A stretch of DNA of 59,549 nucleotides from Natronococcus sp. A-GB7 (GCF_029688865.1 NZ_JARUKV010000030.1:1-59549), one strand, 5' to 3'. Counted from the stretch's first letter, positions 28,819-37,572 are shown. The notes: generated by a model from the sequence alone, not told the origin. Translations and numbers: made by a program.

Positions 28819-29937
28819 TCAGCAACCCGTCGGCCCGCAGGTGAGGTCGACCTCGCCGGCGACGTACGCCTCTTTGGCCGCCTCGATGTTTTCCTCGAGC
28901 GAGTCGGGCAACTCGCCCTCGAACTCCTGGCCAACGACGAAGTCGATCCCCTCCTCCTCGATGCTGAGGTTCTGCTCGCCCGAGACGCTGTCCCAGTCGT
29001 CCTCGACGACGGCCTCGGTGACCTGGTAGGTCGCCTCGTCGAGCGCCTTGATCGCCGAGCCGAGGATAACGTCGGCGTACTGGTCGTCGGCGACCGACTG
29101 GTCGCTGTCGACGCCCATCGCGAACCGGTCGTTGTCCTGGGCGGCGGCGAACGCACCCGCGCCCGCGGCTGCGGCGGCGTGCCAGACGATGTCGGCACCG
29201 TCGTCGAACTGAGAGGTGGCGACGTCGTTCAGCGCCTCACTGTCGGAGAAGCTCCCGCCGTACCCCGTGAGCACGTCGACGCCGTCGTCGACCCACTCGA
29301 CGCCCTCGATGTACGACTGCTCGAAGGCGTTGATCAGATCGATGTCCTCGCCGCCGACGAAGCCGACGACGGCCTCGTCGGGGTCGGTCGCGCTGTCGCC
29401 GTGTTCGATCTCCTCCTGGGTCAGCGTGGCGGCGGCGACGCCCGCGAGAAACGACATCTCGTTGTTCATCTCGATCCAGCCCGAGACGTTGTCGGCGCCC
29501 TCGACGTGGTCGTTGATCAGCATCCAGTACTGGTCGGGGTAGGCCTCGGAGTGTTCGACCAGCCCCTCGTAGTGCTGGTAGCCGACCATCACGATGAGGT
29601 CGTAGCTCCCGTCAGCCGCCAGATCCTCCTGTCGGGCCGCGAACTCCGCGGTCTCGGTCTCCTCGACCTGCGTCACCTCGAGGTCGAACTCGTCGGCCGC
29701 CTCCTCGAGCCCCTCGAGGGCGTTGTCGTTGAACGCGTTGTCGCCGAAGCCGGCGTCGCTCGAGATGATCGCGACCTGGTCGCCACCGCCGCCGTCCCCG
29801 TTCTCGTCGCCGAGACACCCCGCGACTATCGTGCCGCCGAGGACGACGCTCGAGGCCAGCACCGACCGACGGCTCGTCCCGAGCGTCGACGACGTTCGCC
29901 CCCCGCTTCCACCCGTATCAGTCTCGTTACCAACCAT
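28819..29937 (-). CDS. BmpA/Med-type substrate-binding lipoprotein
   Basis: 372 aa from ATG 29937; a GTG lies one codon upstream. The N-terminus has SRRSVLASSVVLGGTIVAGC, a Tat-type signal with lipobox. The mature part begins with a Gly/Asp tether, then QVAIISSDAGFGDNAFNDNALEGLEEA, typical of the BMP family, and further on YDLIVMVGYQHYEGL, VGFVGGEDIDLINAFEQSYIEGVEW and ADIVWHAAAAAGAGAFAAA. It captures the ligand outside the membrane for the ATPase and permeases encoded downstream. BMP proteins mostly bind purine nucleosides. The divergent Gfo/Idh dehydrogenases raise the alternative of a sugar or cyclitol. Confidence 0.93.
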   Translation of the reverse strand: MVGNETDTGGSGGRTSSTLGTSRRSVLASSVVLGGTIVAGCLGDENGDGGGGDQVAIISSDAGFGDNAFNDNALEGLEEAADEFDLEVTQVEETETAEFAARQEDLAADGSYDLIVMVGYQHYEGLVEHSEAYPDQYWMLINDHVEGADNVSGWIEMNNEMSFLAGVAAATLTQEEIEHGDSATDPDEAVVGFVGGEDIDLINAFEQSYIEGVEWVDDGVDVLTGYGGSFSDSEALNDVATSQFDDGADIVWHAAAAAGAGAFAAAQDNDRFAMGVDSDQSVADDQYADVILGSAIKALDEATYQVTEAVVEDDWDSVSGEQNLSIEEEGIDFVVGQEFEGELPDSLEENIEAAKEAYVAGEVDLTCGPTGC

Positions 29938-29963
29938 CACGACCTGTAGTGTTACAAGACGTA

Positions 29964-29973
29964 CATTAAATCT
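29964..29973 (-). promoter_or_regulatory. TATA box of the bmpA operon
   Basis: The minus strand reads AGATTTAATG 27-36 bp before the ATG at 29937, in the 214-bp divergent region shared with the Gfo/Idh operon. Confidence 0.6.
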
Positions 29974-30120
29974 TTCTTACAGAATGGGAGAACCTGCTAG
30001 TTTCTGACTGTCTTTCGTGTGATACTTTCTCGGCAGTGGACCGAAACTCGATCCGAACAGGAACACGTGCGGACCGCTCGGCCGGACGAAAGCGAGCGAC
30101 CGTCGGTGAACGCGGGAATC

Positions 30121-30128
30121 GTTTAAGT
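30121..30128 (+). promoter_or_regulatory. TATA box of the Gfo/Idh operon
   Basis: GTTTAAGT lies 24-31 bp before the ATG at 30152, consistent with a leaderless transcript. Confidence 0.5.
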
Positions 30129-30151
30129 CGAATGGTGTGTTCTGCCCTGTC

Positions 30152-31114
30152 ATGAAGGTAGGGATCGCGGGTGCGGGGTTCATGGCCCGCACTCACGCGA
30201 GCGCGTACGACGGGATGGACGTGGAGGTAGTCGCCGTCGCCTCCCCGAGCGGGCCCGAGCCGTTCCTCGAGGAGGCCGGGCTCGAAGCCGACGCCTACAC
30301 GGACCCGAAAGAACTCTGTGAACGCGCCGATATCGACTTCCTCGACGTCTGTACGCCGACGGACACCCACCGCGCTCTCGTCGAAATCGCCGCCGAGACC
30401 GGAACCGACGTCTTCCTCGAGAAGCCGATCGCGCCGACCCTCGAGGCGGCCCGCGAGATCGAGTCACTGGTCGACGAGGCCGACCTGACCTGCGGGGTCG
30501 GCCACGTCGTTCGGTTCGATCCCGCCTACCAGCGAGCCCGCGACTGCGAGATCGGGACTCCGGGCGTCGCCCGCGCTCGACGACTGTCGCCGTTTCCCGA
30601 CTGGGGGACCGAGGACTGGTTCGCCGACCCCGACCGCAGCGGTGGCCTGTTCGTCGATCTGGCGATCCACGACCTCGACTACCTGCGGTGGTGTTGGGGC
30701 CCAGTCGATCGGGTGTTCGCCAGACGGACTCGCGACGAACGGGCCGCCCACGGCACCGCCACGCTCCGGTTCGCCAGCGGCGCGATCGGCTACGTCGAGG
30801 CGTCGTGGGCCCAGCCCGCGTCGCGCCCGTTCGCGACGGAACTCGAGCTGGCGGGCGACGACGGGCTGGTCGAACACGAGAGCGCGGACCCCCGGGCCTA
30901 CCGCGCCTGGACTGCCGAGGACGCCATCCGCGATCCGGCTCCGGCGAAGACGCCCTACCAGCGCGAACTCGAGCAGTTCGTCGCCGCGCTCGAGACGGGC
31001 GGCGAGCCCGCCGTGGGGCCCGCCGAAGCGATAGCGTCGCTTCGGCTCGCGCTGGCGGCCGAGCGGTCGGCCGAGCGGGGGACGCCCGTCTCCCCCGCGG
31101 AGGTGGAGGGATGA
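30152..31114 (+). CDS. Gfo/Idh/MocA family NAD(P)-dependent dehydrogenase 1
   Basis: 320 aa from ATG 30152. The N-terminal Rossmann fold opens KVGIAGAGFMARTHASAY. The family Lys is in FLEKPIAPTL (EKP motif) and the C-terminal domain has GGLFVDLAIHDLDYLRW, with the catalytic Asp-x3-His of the family (DLAIHD). These enzymes oxidise hydroxyls of sugars, cyclitols or their acids. The stop overlaps the next ATG by ATGA. Being divergent from the BmpA importer suggests it acts on the imported compound. Confidence 0.9.
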   Translation: MKVGIAGAGFMARTHASAYDGMDVEVVAVASPSGPEPFLEEAGLEADAYTDPKELCERADIDFLDVCTPTDTHRALVEIAAETGTDVFLEKPIAPTLEAAREIESLVDEADLTCGVGHVVRFDPAYQRARDCEIGTPGVARARRLSPFPDWGTEDWFADPDRSGGLFVDLAIHDLDYLRWCWGPVDRVFARRTRDERAAHGTATLRFASGAIGYVEASWAQPASRPFATELELAGDDGLVEHESADPRAYRAWTAEDAIRDPAPAKTPYQRELEQFVAALETGGEPAVGPAEAIASLRLALAAERSAERGTPVSPAEVEG

Positions 31115-32130
31115 CGGTCCGTGTCGGCCTGCTGTCGGCCGCCCACGTCCACGCCGACGCCTACGTCGCCGCACTGGCCGAGCGCGAGGACGCCACCCTC
31201 GTCGGCGTCGCCGACCCCGACGCCGACCGGGGCCGGGAGACGGCCACCCGCCACGACCTCGAGTACGTCTCGGACCCCGAGGATCTGCTCGAGCGGATCG
31301 ACGCGGGCGTGGTCTGTGCGCCCAACGTCGCCCACCGCGAGTGGATCGAGCGGGCGGCCGAGGCGGGCGTCGACGTCCTCTGTGAGAAACCGCTCGCGGC
31401 GACCCTCGAGGACGCTCGCGCGATCGTCGAGACCTGGCGGGACGCCGACGTCGCGGTCGGCGTGGCGATGCCCTTGCGGTTCGCCGAATCCGCGCGTCGA
31501 GCCCGACGGACGCTCGAGGCCGGCGACCTCGGCTCGTTGCGGGCGATCTCCGGGACGAACCGCGGGCACATCCCCGGCGGCTGGTTCGTGGACCCCGAAC
31601 TGGCCGGCGGCGGCGCCGTGATGGACCACACCGTTCACCTCGTGGATCTCGTCGCGGCGCTCACCGGGGAGCGCGTCGCCGAGGTGTACGCCGAGGTCGA
31701 CACGCGCTTTCACGACGGTGAGGTCGACGACGTGAACGTCCTCCCGATGGAGCTGACCGACGGGACGGGGTTCCTGCTGGACGGCTCCTGGAGCAAGCCC
31801 GACGCGTGGCACACCTGGGGCGACGCGACACTCGAGTTCGTCGGCACCGACGGGACGCTCGCGATCGACTGTACGGGCGAGTCGCTCACCCACACCGTCG
31901 CTTCGGGCGAGGAGGCGGGCGTTCACACGGTTCCATACGGTGCCGACCCGACGGCGAACCTGGTCGCGGACTTCGTCGCGGCCGTTCGGGAGGGGCGGGA
32001 GCCGCTGGTGACGCCCGACGACGGACTCGAGGCCGTCGCCGTCGTCGAGGCCGCCTACGAGTCGGCGGCGAGCGCCGAATCGGTCGCGGTCGAGACCCGA
32101 CGCGGAGCGAGTGAGCCCTCGGACGGGTGA
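31111..32130 (+). CDS. Gfo/Idh/MocA family NAD(P)-dependent dehydrogenase 2
   Basis: 339 aa from the ATG that overlaps the stop of dehydrogenase 1; the same frame stays open far upstream but only as a shadow. Here the nucleotide-binding loop is atypical: it begins VRVGLLSAAHVHADAY, lacking the normal GxGxxG and resembling the glycine-poor start seen in some family members. The EKP motif (CEKPLAATL) and the GGAVMDHTVHLVDL block with Asp-x3-His are intact. It is about 20 residues longer than its partner. The tandem pair may catalyse consecutive oxidation or epimerisation steps. Confidence 0.88.
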   Translation: MTVRVGLLSAAHVHADAYVAALAEREDATLVGVADPDADRGRETATRHDLEYVSDPEDLLERIDAGVVCAPNVAHREWIERAAEAGVDVLCEKPLAATLEDARAIVETWRDADVAVGVAMPLRFAESARRARRTLEAGDLGSLRAISGTNRGHIPGGWFVDPELAGGGAVMDHTVHLVDLVAALTGERVAEVYAEVDTRFHDGEVDDVNVLPMELTDGTGFLLDGSWSKPDAWHTWGDATLEFVGTDGTLAIDCTGESLTHTVASGEEAGVHTVPYGADPTANLVADFVAAVREGREPLVTPDDGLEAVAVVEAAYESAASAESVAVETRRGASEPSDG

Positions 32131-32312
32131 GTCCGGGGTCGGCGTCCGCGATAGCGTCGAGTCGGTCCGTCTGCACACGCCTCGAGATCGGCCAGCGCCT
32201 CGCCGTCGCGGGCCGTTGCGTCGACCGTCCAGCCGTCGGCGAGAAGCGCGCGGACGGCCGAACGGCCGATACCGGAGCAACCGGTGGCGAGGACCGCGTT
32301 CGTCGTGTCGAA
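32130..32312 (-). pseudogene. Remnant of a short-chain dehydrogenase (SDR) gene
   Basis: On the minus strand from 32312, one frame reads NAVLATGCSGIGRSAVRALL and then DGWTVDATARDGEALADLEA. This is the N-terminal Rossmann segment of a classical SDR (TGxxxGIG with one residue missing: TGCSGIG instead of TGCSSGIG). It has no start codon. After about 45 codons the likeness continues in another frame (DRLDAIADADP) and then stops. It lies between convergent genes. I read it as a decayed fragment left by a deletion. Confidence 0.65.
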
Positions 32313-32364
32313 CGGACGGCGGGACGGGAGAGATCTCGGGTCGACTGCCGCGACCGCCCGCGGT

Positions 32365-33333
32365 CTACCCGAACTCGAGGGTGTCGCGGATCCCGGCCTC
32401 GATGCGGTCGGCGTCGGGCAGGTAGTCGTCCTCGCGGGCGAACATGGGCATCGGGACGTCGTACCCCGTCACCCGCTCGATCGGCGCCTCGAGGTAGAGA
32501 AACGCCTCCTCGTTGAGCCGGGCGATGATCTCGCCGGCCATCCCCGCGGTCTTGGGGGCCTCGTGGACGATCGCACAGCGTCCGGTTTTCTTCACGGAGT
32601 CGACGATCGTCTCGGTGTCGAGCGGGTACAGCGTCCGCGGGTCGATCACCCCGACGCTCGCGTCGATATCGTCGACGGCGTCGAGGGTCTCCCGTAGCAT
32701 CGACCCCCAGGCGACGACGGTGATGTCCTCGCCGGGCTCGACCACCCGGGCCTCGCCGAGCGGGATCTCGTGGTCGTCGGGGACTTCCTCGCGGAACGAG
32801 CGGTAGAGCCGCGTCGGCTCCATGAAGACGACGGGATCGGAACTCCGGATCGACGCGGTGAGCAGCCCCTTCGTCTCGGCGGGCGAGGAGGGGAAGACGA
32901 CCTTCAGGCCGGGGATGTGGGCGAACCCCGCCTCGAAGCTCTCGGAGTGAAGCTCCAGGGCGTGGATCCCGCCCCCGTACGGCGTCCGGATCGTCATCGG
33001 GCAGGTGATCGTCCCGCGGGTTCGACTCCGCATGCGCGCGACGTGCTGGGCCAGCTGGTGGAACCCCTGGTAGAGGAAGCTCTGGAACTGGATCTCCGCG
33101 ACGGGACGCATCCCGGTCGCCGCCAGACCGACGCCCGCTCCGACGATGCCCGCTTCCGCGACGGGCGTGTCGAACACCCGGTCGGGATAGTCGTCGATCA
33201 GTCCCTGGGTCGCTCGGAACACGCCGCCGGCCTCGCCGACGTCCTCGCCGTAGACGACGACGTCGTCGTCGCGTGCCAGTTCCGCACCCAGCGTGTCGCG
33301 GACGGCCTCGACCATCCGGAGTCGCTCGCTCAT
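32365..33333 (-). CDS. 2-oxoacid dehydrogenase E1 component, beta subunit
   Basis: 322 aa, normal length. It begins RMVEAVRDTLGAELARDDDVVVYGEDVG, with the ThDP-binding Glu region (FDTPVAEAGIVGAGVGLAATGMRPVAEIQF), then HSESFEAGFAHIPGLKVVFPSSPAETKGLL and FMEPTRLYR. It forms an alpha2beta2 E1 with the upstream alpha subunit (ATGA overlap at 33330-33333). Substrate could be pyruvate, branched 2-oxoacids or acetoin. No E2 lipoyl acyltransferase or E3 gene follows within the window. Haloarchaea also use ferredoxin-dependent oxidoreductases for pyruvate, so the physiological role of such E1 pairs is uncertain. Confidence 0.93.
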   Translation of the reverse strand: MSERLRMVEAVRDTLGAELARDDDVVVYGEDVGEAGGVFRATQGLIDDYPDRVFDTPVAEAGIVGAGVGLAATGMRPVAEIQFQSFLYQGFHQLAQHVARMRSRTRGTITCPMTIRTPYGGGIHALELHSESFEAGFAHIPGLKVVFPSSPAETKGLLTASIRSSDPVVFMEPTRLYRSFREEVPDDHEIPLGEARVVEPGEDITVVAWGSMLRETLDAVDDIDASVGVIDPRTLYPLDTETIVDSVKKTGRCAIVHEAPKTAGMAGEIIARLNEEAFLYLEAPIERVTGYDVPMPMFAREDDYLPDADRIEAGIRDTLEFG

Positions 33334-34412
33334 TGGCTCTCACCCCCCTTTTCGGCCTCGAACGCCGCGAGCTGTTCCTCGAGTTCGGGCGGCAGGTCCT
33401 CGTAGACGTGCCGGAACATGTCCGCGGGATCGAGCTCCTCGCGCCGTTCGTTGGCCTCCTCGATCGCCGCCGCGAGCTCCTCCTCGATCCGCTCGGTGAT
33501 CGCCTCCTTCGTTTCCTCGTCGAGAACGCCTCGGTTCTCGAGGTACCGCTGGAACCGGAGGATGGGATCGCGGGCCTCCCACTCGGACTCCTCCTCGCTC
33601 TCGCGGTAGGCGGAGGGATCGTCCGAGGTCGTGTGCATCGATCGGCGGTAAGTCAGGGCCTCGATGAGGACCGGCTCGCCGTTGCGAGCCTTCTCGACGG
33701 CCTCCCGCGCGACGCGGTAGACCCCGAGGACGTCGTTGCCGTCGACCTGCACGCAGTCGATCCCGGCCGCGATCGCCTTCTGGGCGAACGTCTCCGTGTT
33801 AGTTTGCTTCTCGGTCCCCGTCGAGATGGCGTACCGGTTGTTCTGGCAGACGAAGACGGTCTGGGCGTCGTAGACGCCGGCGAAGTTCATCGCCTCGTAG
33901 ACGTCGCCCTCGCTTGTCGCGCCGTCGCCGAAGTAGGTGATCGCGACGTTCTCCCGGTCCTGGAGCGCCTCGCCCCAGCCGATCCCGGTGGCGTGCAGCG
34001 GCTGCGAGCCGACGGGGATCGCCGGCGGAAGCGCGCCGTCGCCGTCCGGAATCTCCGCCCCCTCCTCCATCCCCTTCGCGTACTGGAGGATCGCGTCCGG
34101 TTCCGTGCCGTGGACCAGGAGCGCGGGCTGTTCGCGAAACGACGGGACGAGCCAGTCGTCATCGGCGAGGGCGAACGCGGTGCCGACCTGTGCCGCCTCC
34201 TGCCCGATCGCGGGGGCGTATGTGCCGAGCTCTCCCCGCCGCTGGAGCGCGATGGCGCGCTCGTCGAGGCGACGGGACCGCTTCATCTGTTCGTACACCG
34301 TCAACAGCTCGTCGTCGCTCAGGTCCGGAACCAGTTCGTCGTCGACCGTTTCGTCCTCCGCCAGCACTTGGACCGATCGGATGTGAAACTGAGCGACGGT
34401 CTCTTCGGGCAT
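33330..34412 (-). CDS. 2-oxoacid dehydrogenase E1 component, alpha subunit
   Basis: 360 aa. The ThDP motif starts GDGATSEGDVYEAMNFAGV and ends CQNNRYAIS. The region TYRRSMHTTSDDPSAYR corresponds to the loop carrying the regulated serines of animal E1 enzymes. It decarboxylates the 2-oxoacid on ThDP and passes the acyl group to an E2 lipoyl domain. It is the first gene of a two-gene operon with the beta subunit. A TATA-like box precedes the start. Confidence 0.93.
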   Translation of the reverse strand: MPEETVAQFHIRSVQVLAEDETVDDELVPDLSDDELLTVYEQMKRSRRLDERAIALQRRGELGTYAPAIGQEAAQVGTAFALADDDWLVPSFREQPALLVHGTEPDAILQYAKGMEEGAEIPDGDGALPPAIPVGSQPLHATGIGWGEALQDRENVAITYFGDGATSEGDVYEAMNFAGVYDAQTVFVCQNNRYAISTGTEKQTNTETFAQKAIAAGIDCVQVDGNDVLGVYRVAREAVEKARNGEPVLIEALTYRRSMHTTSDDPSAYRESEEESEWEARDPILRFQRYLENRGVLDEETKEAITERIEEELAAAIEEANERREELDPADMFRHVYEDLPPELEEQLAAFEAEKGGESQ

Positions 34413-34433
34413 AGGGATAGTACGGGTTCGATA

Positions 34434-34444
34434 GTGTTAATCTA
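34434..34444 (-). promoter_or_regulatory. TATA box of the E1 operon
   Basis: The minus strand reads TAGATTAACAC, 22-32 bp before the ATG at 34412. Confidence 0.5.
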
Positions 34445-34750
34445 CTGGTCGGTCCGGAATGGGAACGGGACGAAGCGTGACGCGGCGACCGCGGGTCGTA
34501 GGCCGACCGACGCGTCGGCGGCCGGTGGCGATCCTATCGCCGCCGATCGGTGGTCCCGAAACCGCCCGATCGGGCCGTCCGAACGCTCGCTCGCTCCGCG
34601 TTCGCGACCTTATATTGTCCATATCCGTAGGTATACGTCCGACCTTCTCGACCGACATGGGAAAAGTAACGAATCGTAAACGACTACTGTTTAGTACCCT
34701 CATACGTATCCTACCCGTATGGATTTGTTCGTGGTACGAGCAGGTCAGCT

Positions 34751-34758
34751 CTATTTGA
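34751..34758 (+). promoter_or_regulatory. TATA-like box of nasA
   Basis: CTATTTGA lies about 53-60 bp before the GTG start at 34811, which places transcription start near 34780 with a leader of about 30 nt. Confidence 0.45.
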
Positions 34759-34770
34759 AGTCCGTTTGTA

Positions 34771-34788
34771 AACTCGCAGCTGCGAGTT
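34771..34788. promoter_or_regulatory. 18-bp perfect palindrome at the nasA transcription start
   Basis: AACTCGCAGCTGCGAGTT is a perfect palindrome ending 22 bp before the nasA start codon and overlapping the predicted transcription start. It is suited to binding a dimeric regulator; a nitrogen regulator is the natural guess. Confidence 0.6.
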
Positions 34789-34810
34789 CGAGCGGCGGAG
34801 GGAAGCGGCC

Positions 34811-36919
34811 GTGACCGACCTCGTTCCGACGACCTGTATGCGGTGTGCAGTCGGCTGTGGCCACGTCCAACAGGCCGTCGACCAGGGGTACGGTATCGAG
34901 AGCGTTCGCGGCGACGCCGCCCACCCGGTCTCGAACGGGCTCGCCTGCCAGCGCGGGATCAGCGAGAGCGCCGATCCCGACGGCGAGTGGCTGACCCGCC
35001 CGCTCGTTCGCCGCGACGGCGAGCTGGTGGCGACGACCTGGGAGACCGCCCTCGAGCGGGCCGCGGAGGGACTCGACACGGCCCTCGAGGGCGGTCGCAA
35101 CCGCGTCGCGGTACTCGGAAGCGGCCAGCAGACCAACGAGGCCGCGTACGCGCTGGGCAAGCTCGCTCGCGGCGGGATCGGTACCCGGTATTACGACGCC
35201 AACACGACGCTGTGTATGGCCTCGGCGGTGGCCGCCTACTACGATGCCTTCGGCAGCGACGCCCCGCCGCCGACCTACGACGACGTCCCCGAGGCCGAGA
35301 CCCACCTCGTCTGGGGGGCGAACCCGGCCGCGGCCCACCCCGTGCTGTTCCGGTGGATCAACCAGTCCGCCGACGAGGACGATTCGGAGCTGCTCGTTGT
35401 CGACCCGGTCGAGAGCGAGACCGCCGAGGTCGCGGACCACCGCGTTCCGCTCGAGCCCGGCGGCGACCTCGCGCTAGCGCGTGCGGTCCTGGCTCGGCTC
35501 GTCGAAACCGACCGAGTCGACGAGGGGTTCGTCGCCGACGCGACGACGGGATTCGAGGAGCTCCGCGAGGAGCTGCCGGCCCCCGCTCGAGCGGCCGAGC
35601 GCGCGGGCGTCTCGATGGCCGACGTCGACCGACTCGCCGGAGCGCTCGAGAACCGAACCCTCGTCTACTGGGGGATGGGAATCAACCAGAGCGTCAACGG
35701 AACCGACGCTGCGGGCGCACTGATCGACCTCTGTCTGGCGACGGGCAACCTCCGTCCGGGCTCGGGTCCGTTCTCGCTGACCGGGCAGGCGAACTCGATG
35801 GGGACCAGGGTCTGTTCCTCGAAGGGGACCTGGCCCGGACAGCGATCGTTCGACGATCCCGCGGCCCGCGAGGACGTCGCGGCGACCTGGGGCGTGCCGG
35901 AATCGCGGCTGCCGGCCGATCCCGGGCCCGGACCGGTCGGGATCGTCGACGCCGTCGAGGACGAGGTCGAGGCCGTCTACGCCGTCGCGACGAACCCCGT
36001 CGCGGGGATGCCCGACGCGACGAACGTCCGCGAGCGCCTCGAGGACGCCTTCCTCGTGGTCCAGGACGCCTTCCGCAGCGAGACGGTCGAGTTCGCCGAC
36101 GTCGTCCTGCCCGCCGCGACCTGGGGGGAGTCCGAGGGAACGGCGACCAACATGGAACGGACCGTCTCGCGGGTCCGGGCCGCGACCGAGACGCCCTCGG
36201 GCGTGCGGACCGACCTCGAGCTGATCGGTGCGCTGGCCGATCGGCTCGCGCCGGGGTTGTTCGACGAGTCGCCCGAACCGGAGCCCGTCTTCGAGGAGTT
36301 GGCGGCGATGACCGAGGGGACCCCCGCTGATCTCTCGGGCATCTCCTACGAGCGCCTCGAGGCCGAGCTGGCGGTTCGGTGGCCGGCGCCGGAACCCGAC
36401 GCTGCGGGCGGATACCGCTACTACGAGGACCGGACGGACGCCGACGGCGACGAAACCGAGACGTGGTCGTTCCCGACGCCGTCGGGCCGTGCTCGCTTCT
36501 CGGACGCGCGGGCCGAACCGCTGCCCGAACCGACCGACGACGACTACCCGTTCACGCTGACGACCGCGCGCCGACCCGACGCGTACAACACCGGCGTTCG
36601 CACCCGCGAGGACGGCCCGCCGACCGCGCGGGTCAGCCCCGCGACGGCCGTCGCTATCGCGGACGACCTCGAGCAGGGTACGGACAGGCGGTACGGGCGC
36701 GTCGTCTCGAGGCGGGCGTCGGTCACCGTCCGCGTCGAGGCCGACGAGTCGATCCCCGACGGCGTCGTCTGGCTGCCGATCCACCACCCCGACGTCAACG
36801 ACCTCACCCTCCCCGCGGTCGACCCGCGCTCGAGGGAGCCGAACTTCAAACAGTGTGCGGTTCGGCTCGCTCCGCCCCGCGACCGGGAGCTCGAGGCCGT
36901 CGCCGAGGCGAACGCCTAA
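34811..36919 (+). CDS. nasA: Molybdopterin oxidoreductase, NasA-like assimilatory nitrate reductase
   Basis: 702 aa from a GTG start. The [4Fe-4S] motif is Cys9, Cys12, Cys16 and Cys46 (TTCMRCAVGCGH, then LACQRG). The putative molybdenum ligand Cys135 lies in NTTLCMASAVAAY, matching the NSRLCMSSAV block of periplasmic and assimilatory nitrate reductases. The C-terminal bispterin-binding domain has LTTARRPDAYNTGVRTREDG and WLPIHHPDVNDLT. There is no Tat signal, so the enzyme is cytoplasmic, as expected for assimilation. The nearby NarK-like transporter supports nitrate as substrate; formate dehydrogenase relatives remain possible. No nitrite reductase gene is seen in the window. Confidence 0.88.
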   Translation: MTDLVPTTCMRCAVGCGHVQQAVDQGYGIESVRGDAAHPVSNGLACQRGISESADPDGEWLTRPLVRRDGELVATTWETALERAAEGLDTALEGGRNRVAVLGSGQQTNEAAYALGKLARGGIGTRYYDANTTLCMASAVAAYYDAFGSDAPPPTYDDVPEAETHLVWGANPAAAHPVLFRWINQSADEDDSELLVVDPVESETAEVADHRVPLEPGGDLALARAVLARLVETDRVDEGFVADATTGFEELREELPAPARAAERAGVSMADVDRLAGALENRTLVYWGMGINQSVNGTDAAGALIDLCLATGNLRPGSGPFSLTGQANSMGTRVCSSKGTWPGQRSFDDPAAREDVAATWGVPESRLPADPGPGPVGIVDAVEDEVEAVYAVATNPVAGMPDATNVRERLEDAFLVVQDAFRSETVEFADVVLPAATWGESEGTATNMERTVSRVRAATETPSGVRTDLELIGALADRLAPGLFDESPEPEPVFEELAAMTEGTPADLSGISYERLEAELAVRWPAPEPDAAGGYRYYEDRTDADGDETETWSFPTPSGRARFSDARAEPLPEPTDDDYPFTLTTARRPDAYNTGVRTREDGPPTARVSPATAVAIADDLEQGTDRRYGRVVSRRASVTVRVEADESIPDGVVWLPIHHPDVNDLTLPAVDPRSREPNFKQCAVRLAPPRDRELEAVAEANA

Positions 36920-37056
36920 CACGGATTGCTGTACCGACGTACCGGCGCAACGGCGATCTCGGATGGCAGTTGCGCCGGAACTGACGTACGGCAAACCGTA
37001 CGACCGCCGACGAGCTGAGGGACGTCCTCGCTCGGGTCGGTGAGTCCGGCGATCGA

Positions 37057-37572
37057 TCAGTCCTCGGCCGCTTCGTACCGGGCCTCGGTCCAGATCTCCT
37101 CGCCGGTGCCGTCCTCGAAGTGGATTCGGATCGCGTCGACGAACGAGTTCCGCAGCTCCTGTTGCCACTCCTCGAGGGCCGCCTCGTGATACTCGTCGAC
37201 GACGGCCTCGGTCACGTCGCCCTCGTAGTCCTCGCGGGCGGTCGCTCGAGCCTCCTCCCGCGACGGGGCGGTCAGGTGCGTCTCGTTCGGGTGCACTCCC
37301 GCCTCGTTGCGAACGAACGTCGCGGGGACGAGGTGGAGCGGTTCCGGATCGCGATCGGGCGGATAGCGCTTGGGACCGTCCTGGGCGTACGGTTCCGCGC
37401 GGTGTTCCTCCTCGAAGGGCGGGACGAGCCGGAGTACGTGCGTTCGTCGGAAGTCCTCTTCCACACGGTTTCGCTCGAACGCCTCGACGACGTCGTCGGG
37501 GTCGACGACGACGACCTGAATCTCCGTCGCCGGGTGGTCGGCGAGCGGCCCGTCCGGGTTGGAATTTTGCAT
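37057..37572 (-). CDS. Uncharacterised acidic haloarchaeal protein
   Basis: 171 aa, no signal peptide, no membrane helix and no cysteine. It starts MQNSNPDGPLADHPATEIQVVVVDPDDVVEAF and has a Pro/His-rich middle (RLVPPFEEEHRAEPY; PPDRDPEPLHLVPATF). Codon bias and acidic composition indicate a real gene. I do not recognise the family. It lies between nasA and the NarK-like gene and is transcribed opposite to nasA, towards its 3' end. Confidence 0.7.
   Translation of the reverse strand: MQNSNPDGPLADHPATEIQVVVVDPDDVVEAFERNRVEEDFRRTHVLRLVPPFEEEHRAEPYAQDGPKRYPPDRDPEPLHLVPATFVRNEAGVHPNETHLTAPSREEARATAREDYEGDVTEAVVDEYHEAALEEWQQELRNSFVDAIRIHFEDGTGEEIWTEARYEAAED

Larger units (their letters stand above)
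34413..34810. other. Divergent regulatory region between the E1 operon and nasA
   Basis: 398 bp with no gene. The left end holds the E1 promoter. The right third is AT-rich and holds the nasA promoter and an 18-bp palindrome, annotated separately. Confidence 0.5.

Noticed and set aside
31886-33343. 485-codon minus frame over E1 beta and the SDR remnant
   Set aside because: Arg-rich shadow of E1 beta; only the short SDR-like stretch in other frames carries recognisable motifs.
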